A DNA stretch of 64,000 bases from Blepharisma stoltei. Lineage: Eukaryota; Ciliophora; Heterotrichea; Heterotrichida; Blepharismidae. The position numbers and the translations under genes are program-made. Within the stretch, counting starts at the first letter, position 1, and each line of letters begins with the position of its first letter. Below the pieces are notes generated by a model. The model searched no databases and had not been told where the DNA came from. It saw nothing but the letters and a program-made list of their open reading frames with translations. The stretch lies in the NCBI GenBank assembly GCA_914767885.1, contig CAJZBQ010000027.1, forward strand, positions 434,001-498,000. The letters are read 5' to 3'. Positions 10,059 through 18,782 of this stretch are shown in pieces.

Positions 10059-11475
10059 CTAGCGTAATATATCCCTATAAGATTCATTTATAGACCCTGG
10101 TGCAGGTGTGATTGATCTAATGATTTTTTCTCTTCTTGATGCTGGACGAATTTCGTTAAGAAAATCAATATTCTCAAGTACATTTGGCCTTGAGCTTTCC
10201 TTCAAAATTATTCTACTCATTAGATACTTCACACTTTCTTCAGCTTTGATGCGAGTATAAAAATCGCTACGAGATATAGCTAAAACTTCAGCTATTGAAG
10301 AATGGCAAGTATACCATCATGGCCAGAATGAAATTTCTGTGAAATAAAAATTTTTATTTAAAATTAATGATAAATTGGCTGCAGTTTTTTCCTCGGGGAT
10401 ATTTCTATGTTAATATATTCGAAACTTTTCCTAGTCAGGCATTTGAGCAAAAATACCGAGTTTGCAAAAAAAATAACTGATAAGAACAAGCTTCAACTAA
10501 ATGGTGCCGAGAAATATCTACTGGGAAAAGATTGCAAAGAAAAGATGTGTTATGGATAAATCTCCAAAGAATATTTTGTTATATTTATAACTGAATACAA
10601 GAGCACTGCCGAACCGTATCATTAAGAATCTCTTCATCACCAAAGATTTCGCCAGTCGCTAATATTGCTATTTTCGCTTCAAATTTGTGAGGAGAATTTA
10701 TCATTTCTTTCCTCTGCAATCCCTGTTTATTGTAAGTAATTTTTTCAGAAACTGGGAGACCAATTTTTTTAAATAATTCAAACTCTCCTCATTTTACAAT
10801 GTAAACATAATCAGCATGGTCTCCTTGCTTGTATACAATATTTTTCCTTTTGTATTGCTTTGGCTTAAAATAATAGGTAAGCCTAGCTAATGATCTTTTA
10901 TTTCATTTTCGAAATAATGGCAAAGACTGTAAAAAATCAATGAGATGATCAAGCTTCCTTGCTTCAGCCTTGCCAAGGATTCTTAAATAATCTTCTTTTT
11001 CAAGCACAGCCAAAAAACAATTAGAAATGCATTGAATAGTTGCAGCTCTTGGCTGATTTTTTATAAGTGCAAGTTCTCCAAACGCCATCCCAGAATGCAG
11101 CTGCGCAACTTCTAATAAATTGCTATCAGGCTCATTTAATTTTGCTGGCGTTAATACTCTTACACTTCCATCAATAATGATATAAAATTTGCTTCCAGTT
11201 TCCCCAAAATGACAAACATAATCTCCAGCAGATATAAATTCATATCCAATAAATTGGCAAATTTGCGAATGAATTTCATCACCCCTTTCCTCTATTTGTT
11301 TAATAAAAAATTTTATATTTTTCGTCAAATTTTGTAAAGTTGAAATTTGTTTAGGAGTCCTTTGATATGGAGGTGTTAGAAGCAAAGGTACAAGTAATTG
11401 AAGAATTGAGCCTTCAGGAATTGGATTAACTTTTGATAATAATAGAGAAATTGAATGCCTTCTTTCGTGTGACAT
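10059..11475 (-). CDS. Protein with two cyclic-nucleotide-binding domains (PKA-R-like)
   Basis: 391 aa after removal of one IES (10345-10587). CNBD1 (about residues 60-165) has a complete phosphate-binding cassette, FGELALIKNQPRAATI (about 132-147), close to that of PKA regulatory subunits, with the Glu and Arg that bind the cyclic phosphate. CNBD2 (about 190-320) is broken by the IES just after IFGDEEILNDTVRQ and has no such Arg, so it probably does not bind cyclic nucleotide in the usual way. I see no classical R-subunit dimerisation domain or inhibitor site (RRxS) before CNBD1. TGA = Trp several times. Alternatives: an R-subunit relative or another signalling scaffold. Confidence 0.85.
10345..10587. 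mobile_element. IES whose first TA forms an apparent stop codon
   Basis: On the coding strand the frame reads CIQL then TAA. The TA of that TAA is the IES boundary; excision to the TA at 10345-10346 turns it into TAT and continues YFTEISFWPWWYTCHSS, completing CNBD2. 241 bp removed. The interior is AT-rich with no similarity to the MITEs. Confidence 0.7.
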
Positions 11476-11922
11476 AAGATATAATGATTTAATTAATAAT
11501 CTGTGATTAATATTTAAATTTTGTTATTTTAGGTGAGTGAATTTTTCAATTAATTTTAAGTAATTTTTTTCTTTTAAGCTAAAAATATAATAGTTAAGAA
11601 GAAAGTTTAATAATCTTTTATAAAAAATCAATCATGCTTATGTTGCATGTTAAATCAAAGTTTTCTAATAAATAATTACTAATTTGATAATTAATCATTG
11701 TTAAAATATAACAATCTTCATGTACTTTGATAATTTAATAAAATTCTTGTAAAAATATATAGATAAATATAATATTTTTTTGCAACTTTTATCAATCTAG
11801 TCATCCTTAAATAAAATGATCCTATTTTATATTGCACCATTCTTAATTTATTACTTTATATTGCTTCCAAAGACCATTTTAAACTATTCGTTTTATAAGC
11901 AATTACAGCATAATTTAAATAA
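11476..11922. other. Intergenic, nothing recognised
   Basis: About 450 bp of very AT-rich sequence between two minus-strand genes. Confidence 0.4.
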
Positions 11923-12273
11923 TTAAGTTAATTTTGGCTTGATCTCGCCTGACTCCAAACCTTTTCGAAGCTCAGGCACTCCTCCTAAATATTTCCCATT
12001 GATGAATATATAAGGGGGAAATTTTTTTTCAGTTAACTCTGCTAATGCGCAATGAACCTGATTATCATCGTTTAATTTGTCAAGCTCGAAATACTCAAAT
12101 GCAATTGAATGCTTTCTCATCAAATTTTTTGCTTCTATTGATTTTTCATCTTTTGACTTGGAATAAATAACAACATCATATTCCTTTATTTGATCATTCA
12201 CTACTTGTAAAAAAGGATTTTCAAATTCTTGAATTTCTTCATGACGATCTTGTCCAGAGCAATGGCAGCCCAT
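11923..12273 (-). CDS. Glutaredoxin-like protein lacking the CxxC active site
   Basis: 116 aa. The fold signature is clear: VVIYSKSKDEKS (about 34-45) aligns with the glutaredoxin beta-strand plus active-site loop, followed by helix, FEYFELDKLNDDN, and the cis-Pro segment FPPYIFINGKYLGGVPELR. Where glutaredoxins have CPYC or CGFS, this protein has DEKS, so thiol-disulfide exchange or iron-sulfur ligation by that site is not expected. The N-terminus MGCHCSGQ is a strong candidate for myristoylation plus palmitoylation. Probably a membrane-attached redox-dead relative, perhaps binding glutathione or a partner. No introns or IESs. Confidence 0.8.
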   Translation of the reverse strand: MGCHCSGQDRHEEIQEFENPFLQVVNDQIKEYDVVIYSKSKDEKSIEAKNLMRKHSIAFEYFELDKLNDDNQVHCALAELTEKKFPPYIFINGKYLGGVPELRKGLESGEIKPKLT

Positions 12274-12674
12274 ATTGAAAATTTTATATAAAATTTTCGT
12301 GTTTTATAAATATATTGAAATATGTATTGGCTTGTAAAAAAAAATGATTTTCGTGGAAAGCTTCATATTGAAGAACTGCTAGATTGAGAAATTCAAATTG
12401 GTAATACATTTAGGTGCTCTTTTGGTAGTTGAATTTTAAGAAATTAGCTGCAAATATGGCTCTGGCAGCAGATAAGTATTAAGCCATATCAAAATTCCAA
12501 TTATAATAATTTATTTTATATGAAGAGATTTAGCCAAAGATGAAAATCATGTGAAAAAGCCGAGATCTGAAAACAATCTGATGATAAACAATAATGATCC
12601 TTGATCTGCACTGCTTGACCTGATTATTTATTATATTCTTAATTATATCTAACTGTTAGCTTATGCTTCAAATT
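12274..12674. other. Intergenic, nothing recognised
   Basis: 400 bp between two minus-strand genes. No repeat or RNA gene recognised. Confidence 0.4.
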
Positions 12675-14229
12675 CTAAGATATAGGAAAAACATTGACAT
12701 CAGAAACTTTGCAAACCATTTCAAGTAAATATTTGCGTGACGGATCCAATGAAGCTGGTGCCAAGCTCGGCATGCTTTCTAATGGCATCATTAATTGCAA
12801 GTAGTTTAAGTTTGGTTGCGTCTGCACATCATCCCAATATGCTTGCACTGATGGGCAAAATACACTCGTCATTGCTCCTTTTTGGATCTCTTGTGTCATC
12901 GCTTTCATGCAGGGATCATTCGGCCCTGCAAGTGCTCGCAGATGTGGTGTAGTGTGGGTCTTATCAATTCTGTTTTTCCTTATTTCTAGTAAATTGTTCG
13001 AAAATTTGGGCTCATTTTTTTCAGCTGGCAAAAACTGCTCTAAATTGATGCCGATTTCCTCAAGAGTTTTATGTGCGGTTTGTGCTAAACTTACACCTTC
13101 GTTGTTTTTATATTCATTTAGGTCAAAATTTTCGATAAGACGCCTTGCAGGTGGCAAAGTGGTAGAATTTTGGTCTGCTTGGATAGTGTTAACGACCATC
13201 ATGACAGAAATGACGGTTGCAAGCGCTAACTCTCCCCTCCGTGAGCGAAACAAAACCATTGGAAAAATTCCTATTTTTTGGGTAAAAAACCACCCTCGAG
13301 AACAAAAATGCTTTTAATATAAGCTAATTCTGCTGGATTTTTGAATAGCTTGCAAATTAATTTTTATGAAAACGATTTTTTTTAAATTTCAAAAAATAAT
13401 TTACTATAAAATTTTATATATATAAATTTTTTTGTTCTCTAATGGAATGGGGAAGTAAGGTAGCTCCTTTAGCAACTTTTGAAAAATAAGGCTGCTCGTC
13501 TTTCCCCATGTGTATCTGAACAAGCTGATTTTTCAAGTACGTATTCTCAGCTTGAATTTGTTTTAATCTGTATTTTAAGCTGTTATTTTGTTCAGCTAGG
13601 AGCTTATTTTCCTCCTCCAATTGGCTGACGAAGGCCTTTTTCCTGTCCCTGCTTTGTTGTGCAGAAATTCTGTTTCTTATCATTTGTTGTAGTTTTCTTC
13701 GCTCGTTTTCTGGCATGTCTTTGTTTTCAGCCAGCATTTCTTGTTCTTCTTTAAGTTTCCTTACTGCTTCACTTTCATTTGCCCTCCGTTTTGCATGCTC
13801 TCTTTTAATGACTCTTTTTGATTTATCTGATGCATTTTTGTAGTTTTTTAAGTCTTCGACGTTTAGGTTTCTACATTCTTCACATACAGTCATAGACGAA
13901 AGGACTGGGGCGTTGTCATTGCGCTTGCGTTTTTTTCTGATCTGTGAAGGGTCCTCAAGCTTTACGATGTTTTTTTGGCAAATCGAGCATAAAGCTGTAG
14001 GAGTGGAGTCTGCTGGGATGTAGTCTAAGGAAGATTTGGAAGAAAAGTCTGAAGAGAAAAAGTTTTCAGTAAGCTCGAGATCTAAACCCAAGTCTGTGTC
14101 TGCATGAAGCCAGTCCATATTCAGATCTTCATTTTCGAGCGGTGATACAGTCGTTGAAACCTTTTCTTCATAAAATGAAGAGGATTCAGACATGCAATAT
14201 TGAAAACCTTTTGTATCAAAATCTTCCAT
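12675..14229 (-). CDS. Membrane-anchored bZIP transcription factor (ATF6/CREB3-like layout)
   Basis: 441 aa once the MITE at 13227-13457 is removed (1326 nt, in frame). Order: acidic N-terminus (1-75); Cys pairs CSIC and CEEC (about 82-130); basic region and leucine zipper with the core NRISAQQSRDRKKAFVSQLE followed by heptads LLAEQNNSLKYRLKQI (about 190-245); then a hydrophobic span reconstructed across the excision, GATLALATVISVMMVV (about 265-285); then a soluble C-terminal half with two Cys. A bZIP followed by one membrane span and a luminal part is the arrangement of ER-tethered stress factors released by proteolysis. The MITE sits exactly between zipper and membrane span. I infer a stress-regulated factor; target genes unknown. 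Confidence 0.8.
13227..13457 (+). mobile_element. MITE-IES splitting the bZIP gene
   Basis: Short copy (229 bp removed). Ends TA-ACTCTCCCCTCCGTG and AATGGGGAAG-TA; internal AACCATTGGAAAAATTCC on the left fixes the orientation. It is antisense to its host. Without excision, bZIP and membrane halves are two separate open frames. Confidence 0.85.
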
Positions 14230-15028
14230 TTATTAATTATAAGAAAAAATCGCTTTATTTGAATAGCTAACGCAATTTAAATGTGAGATATTTATAAACA
14301 CCAATCTTAATCTTAATTTTAAGTAAAGATAGGCAGAGCCTTGTTGGTTACTCAGTCATCAAGGATCCTTAATGATTCATTGATTTGTGGCAATACCAGT
14401 TGAAGCTTGAAAAGTTAGATGAATTTACTTGGAAAGTTAGCTCAATATCACTGCTCCTTCTTCAGCCCTGATATCATTGCTAGGGAAGGATCACTTATGG
14501 CAATCACCTTCTCGATACCAGGGGCTCCAGTGTTGAGTTGGTATACTATAGAGTTCTGTAGCCCTATGACTCGCATAGGTGATAAGTAAGCTGTCTCCAC
14601 AGAAATCCCAAAAATTGACTGATCGGCAAAAAGGTATAAATTCGAAGCCTAGAGTATAATTCCCGGATTCTTTCTAAAGACTTGCATACCGGCCTAGGAT
14701 TGCCTGCTTGGCTTCCTCTTTGCAAATTCAATCTCTTCCTGCTTACGATGTGAAAAATTCAGCTCTAAAACGGACAAGGGCTAAGCCCCAAGCGCCGTTT
14801 GAATTGCCTTCCTAATATGGCTGTCATTTCTGGGTTTGCAAAACCTTCTTGGATTAATTAAATATGCATGGTTAGAGTCCATATTAGAGCTGAGATGATA
14901 AATATTTAATTATATTAAACACCAATCAATTCTTATAACTTTTCAAACTGTAAAGAGATTTATCCAGTTAAACATCGAATAACATTATTCTTAACCTTTA
15001 AACTTCTAATAATAATTTTTCACAACTA
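14230..15028. mobile_element. Intergenic region with old SINE-like element (family A)
   Basis: From about 14330 to 14850 the sequence is GC-richer and shares with the other family A copies GGGGCTCCAGTGTTGAGT, AGAAATCCCAAAAA and TCGGCAAAAAGG. It is more diverged than the copies inside genes and I found no target duplication. The remainder up to the start of the gene at 15029 is AT-rich. Confidence 0.55.
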
Positions 15029-16524
15029 ATGTCACTAATCGGCACTTTTATTCCAAAGAAAAAACGACAAGCACTAGTAAAAGATCTCCGCTCAACTCAC
15101 TTCTCTTTCGGCTACCGCTCCAATTCAACTTTTGAAAATCCTAACAAATCTTTTACAATTTCTCAATCTCAAGAAAAATTAATTCCAATTTCTCAAGAAT
15201 CAAGTGTAAATCTTGGACGCAGTAAAAGTGTCACAAAAAGTGTTTCAGCTGCAGCTTTTACTCCTAAAACACCTTCAAAAATATAATATATCTTATTAAA
15301 TAATTTATATTGGTTATGATGATACAATTTTATATAGTGTGACTTCTATAAATAAGTATAAAAAATTTTCAAGAAATTCAAAATAACACACACCACTTTA
15401 CTCTAGGCAATTATTCAGGAGAAAATAACATAGAGGAAGCTGGAAAAAGTCCTTGCTCGCCGTTCAATACAAGCTTTGAAATTGAAGCCGCAAAAAGCCA
15501 TATAAGAAACGAAAACAACAGTTCTGTTGTTTTGGGGAATAATTATATTAAGCCTATTTCAATTTTCCAATCGGATTTTGCTGATAAAAAATTTGAGAAA
15601 AATAAAAATTTACTTGAAGATTTTAAGAAATTTATGGATAAAAATCATTTTGAGGTAGGAAAAGAAAAATGAGAATACACTACAAGTATGACTGATATGA
15701 ACAAAGACATTTCAGCTGGGGTAAAAGCAGATATTTTGAGGCTAAACGAAAATATTTATATAGGAGGAGTTAAGTTAAAGCCAGAATTATACAAAACGAG
15801 TCAGAAAAACGATTTTCAAGGTAAAATTAATGAGACACCTAACCCATCTTTTTCACATAAGGATATTTTTTCTAACAGTTTTAAACTGGGATATCACAAA
15901 AAATCATCAAGATCTTCAAATTTCGAATCTGTTCCAATTGATCTATCATTTCAAACTGAAAATTATATAAAAAATAAACAAAAATGTGGAAAATCGCATG
16001 TAAAGCTGGGAATAGACTCTATAAATTTAAACAGCACTTATGCTCAAACTCACAGCTTATTAAGCACTTCTCAAACAACTCCAGCAGGAAATGGAAAATC
16101 AAGTGTTTTGCTAGGCACTGACCCTTCTGCCTTTGCTTCTCTTTATTCCAGCTCTTTTCATCCTAAAAGTTGCTGTCAAGTAGAAAACCCAAACATAAAG
16201 CCTAAAACCTTTAGCCATATCACCCTTGGAGCTTCTCCCAATAATTCCCAATATATGACTGTAAATAAAAGTTACACTCGATTGACAGGTATTTCTAATA
16301 ATAATACTCTAAAAATAGAAGATCAAAAGAAGGGATCCCATTTTCAATTTGGAAACGACCCGATAAAATATGAAACCACAAATAATCTCGATTTTAATAT
16401 AAAAATAACCAAGCCTGAAATTTCAATTTTCCAAAGAAAAAACATTGAAAAAAGCAAGAAACCAGGAGATTTTGAGACTGTTAACCAAAAAGCTTATAAA
16501 TGGATAACTCCAGTACCTGAGTAA
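15029..16524 (+). CDS. Protein with about ten short S-x-h-x-L-G repeats
   Basis: 472 aa after removal of a 77-bp IES (15282-15360), which joins TPKTPSKI to KNFQEIQNN. Along its length a short motif recurs at 25-60 residue spacing: THFSFGY, SSVNLGR, HHFTLGN, SSVVLGN, NHFEVGK, NSFKLGY, SHVKLGI, SSVLLGT, SHITLGA, SHFQFGN. Each is followed by a turn-like polar stretch (D/N, P, S). Otherwise it is Ser/Asn/Lys-rich. Motifs of this size and spacing are typical of extended proteins that dock on a repeating lattice such as an axonemal microtubule, but that is my inference; I do not recognise a named family. One TGA = Trp at 15670. Confidence 0.75.
15282..15360. mobile_element. Short IES, 77 bp
   Basis: Unique AT-rich sequence bounded by TA at 15282-15283 and 15359-15360. 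The upstream exon runs into TAA at once if it is kept; removal restores 473 codons including the stop. Confidence 0.75.
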
Positions 16525-16553
16525 TAAATAAATGTATTATTTTTTAATAAATT

Positions 16554-17953
16554 ATGGACTATAAGAAGTTTTTAATAAGAGCAAGTAAAAGCGAAAGGGG
16601 CTCTTTAAGCCCTGACCAATGTGATGTTAAAGATTTAGATGAAGATATCGTGAATTGTTTAGCGAAAATTAAAGAAACGAAGGAAAATATGAAGAAGCTT
16701 GTAAAAAGCATTGACAATTTCTCCAAGGTGAAAAGCCCACATTTCACAAAAACTGAAAAATATTTAACAGGAAAACAGATGATCTATAAGAAAAAATACG
16801 AATTAAATGATTTTCATAGAATCCAAAGAGAAAAATACATTCTTGGCCTTATAAAAGACAACGACCCTGGCAAGAAAAAATATATTTATACATCAATGCT
16901 ATATGATTTAGATATAAGAAATGCTTTAAAACAAAACAAGCGAGATTTCGGCTATACTCAAAGAGAAAATCCTGTCATTTATAAAACTAGCTCAATAGAA
17001 AATTTTCACACAATACCTAAGAATAGCCCGGAACGTTTTAAACATGATTTAAATGATTTGGTGTCCAAAAATCTAAATAAAATTCTTTATAATTACACTT
17101 ATTATAATTCCCCAAAGCAACAGAAGAAAATTGAAATGAAAAAAGTTGAAGAAGGTCTACAAAATAATAGGCTTGGGCCTATAATGCACTTAAAAGCTGC
17201 CAGCATGTGCACAAGTCCAGTGGGAGAAAAAATAATTATAAGGAAAAAGAAAAAAATAAGAAGATTTACAGTGAACATCAGAGATGAGGTAATAAAAAAC
17301 AACGATGAGCTGTCAAACTTGAAAAGGGTGAGACGTACAGTCGGGCTAGGAGGGTTTTATTTGGAATACCCCTCCATATTGTGTGCCATTTTAAGTGATA
17401 GGATGGCCCGTGGTATCGCTATTTTTCAGTCCAAGTCGCTCTTTTTTTGGAAGTTACAGCAGACACCTCAAATGCCTAACTCCCCTATGCGACCGAATGA
17501 CCGAATAATCTAATCCTAATCCTAATCCTTAAAAAAATGCATTAAATTGGCGACACATGTAAACCTGCTCTCTTGCTGCAGCAGTCCAGACCTCCTGCAC
17601 TGGAGTTCTTTGGTGGCTGCGTCACCAACATGGCTAATGCCTGATTTTTAATAATCTTAATCCCTCTGTGACCGAATTACCATTGGGAAAATCCAACAAA
17701 TAATATAAAATTTTTTGAATTTTAAACTTCTTCCATTTTAAAACATAAATTTAACAAAATAAATTAATATTTGTTTTTCAAATTATTTCGAATTTGCATA
17801 TTTAAATTTAAAAACAAAATTCAATTATAAAATTATATACAATTATTTTAAAAAAAACTACCCCCTATTGCTCTAAGAGGTAGGAGTTAGCTAATTAGTA
17901 AATTGTCAAACTTGAAAAAGCAATATTCCAAACTTTTGATTATGAAAAATTAG
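16554..17953 (+). CDS. Basic unknown protein, C-terminus split by nested transposons
   Basis: Starts MDYKKFLIRASKSERG only 29 bp after the previous stop. Charged, Lys-rich, with a basic cluster RKKKKIRRFTVNI (about 232-245). The frame meets an insert (17311-17918) flanked by a 15-bp duplication that codes for LSNLK. Removing one duplication unit (593 bp) gives 268 aa; removing TA to TA (17336 to 17900, 563 bp) gives 278 aa with LSNLK present twice and VRRK between. Both stay in frame and end LLIMKN at TAG 17951. The duplication contains no TA, so the second form is more likely for a TA-bounded excision. Family unknown. Confidence 0.7.
17477..17889 (+). mobile_element. MITE (main family), middle layer of the nest
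   Basis: Left end TA-ACTCCCCTATGCGACCGAA, right end GAGGTAGGAG-TTA. The normally continuous segment ...CGAA/CCATTGGGAAAATCC is interrupted by the family B retroposon. Confidence 0.75.
17507..17669 (+). mobile_element. Short SINE-like element, family B, innermost layer
   Basis: Shares with 38573-39086 the start GGCGACA...TGT...CTGC.CTCTTG.....CAGCAGTCCAGA and the end TTTGGTGGCTGCGTCACCAA...ATG.CTAAT.CCTGA. The middle is deleted relative to that copy. GACCGAAT flanks both sides. The (CTAATC)n stretch at its left is not a telomere. Confidence 0.65.
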
Positions 17954-18782
17954 ATAAAATAATAGAATTTTTATAAATTTGATAACGAATTATTTTTTTG
18001 CTTTAGCCTGATTTAATATGTGCTTTTTATAGCTAAAAAATTAATGAAATAATAAGCTGTTTAATTGATTCTCAATAGCTTTATATTAGATTAGTTAAAT
18101 TAAGAAGAGAAAAGAATATTTAATCTTAATTATATATATTTTATGAACTGAACTATTTTTAGACTAAATATTTTAAGAAGCATAGAGTGAAAATTGATGA
18201 ATGAAAGCTTAATTATAATTCTTAAAATAGCTGACTTGTTGAAAGATGATTGATATAATGCTAGGCCCATAATGATGCTCTCATGTGGCTCTTTAGCTTT
18301 GCTGCAGATCCATATTTAAAGGCAGCTTCTTTAACGACTGAATTACTTTAAGTTAATTCTCAGCTCGAAGAGCTGGCAAACGAAGCTAACAACAGAACTT
18401 TCAAGTCCCATCCTAAGCCAATTAATCCCCAGGCGGAGGTGTATACGGTTCCTTTATATTTATAGTTTGAGAATTGTTGCGTTTCGTCCTTAATAGCAAC
18501 TAGAATAAATTTCTATGTAAAATATATATCATGATAAAGGTGGCGATTTAATTACTAGCAAAACTTGCTAAAATAAATCAAATAAAATACTATCATAATT
18601 TTCTGAAATTTGAGATCTAACAAAAATTTTCTTTTTATCTTGCTATTTCATAAAATAAACTTCGTAAATTAGCTCTTGTTCTTTTTAGTTCTTCAAATAT
18701 TCTCTTTTTCTGTTGATTTCTTTCTCAAAAATCTCCATTACATTGACTTATTTCCGAAAATGGAATCCCATTTATAAAAATA
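17954..18782. other. Intergenic; GC-richer block in the middle
   Basis: AT-rich except about 18255-18470 (for example GGCTCTTTAGCTTTGCTGCA, CCCCAGGCGGAGGTGTATAC), which has retroposon-like composition but no recognised partner in the window and no target duplication. Confidence 0.35.

Larger units (their letters stand above)
17311..17918. mobile_element. Three-level transposon nest with 15-bp target duplication
   Basis: Outer insertion: perfect repeat TGTCAAACTTGAAAA at 17311-17325 and 17904-17918. The outer element's body is about 17326-17476 (GGGTGAGACGTACAGTCGGG...). Into it a main-family MITE (17477-17889) has inserted, and into that MITE a short SINE-like family B copy (about 17507-17669) has inserted, duplicating GACCGAAT. 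Confidence 0.75.

Noticed and set aside
12907-13317. 136-codon plus-strand frame
   Set aside because: Antisense to the bZIP luminal half and running into the MITE; no family features.
17508-17530. (CTAATC)n run resembling a telomeric repeat
   Set aside because: The unit is not CCCTAA, it is only about three copies long, and it matches the tail of a family B retroposon at 39070-39090. It lies inside a transposon nest, not at an end.
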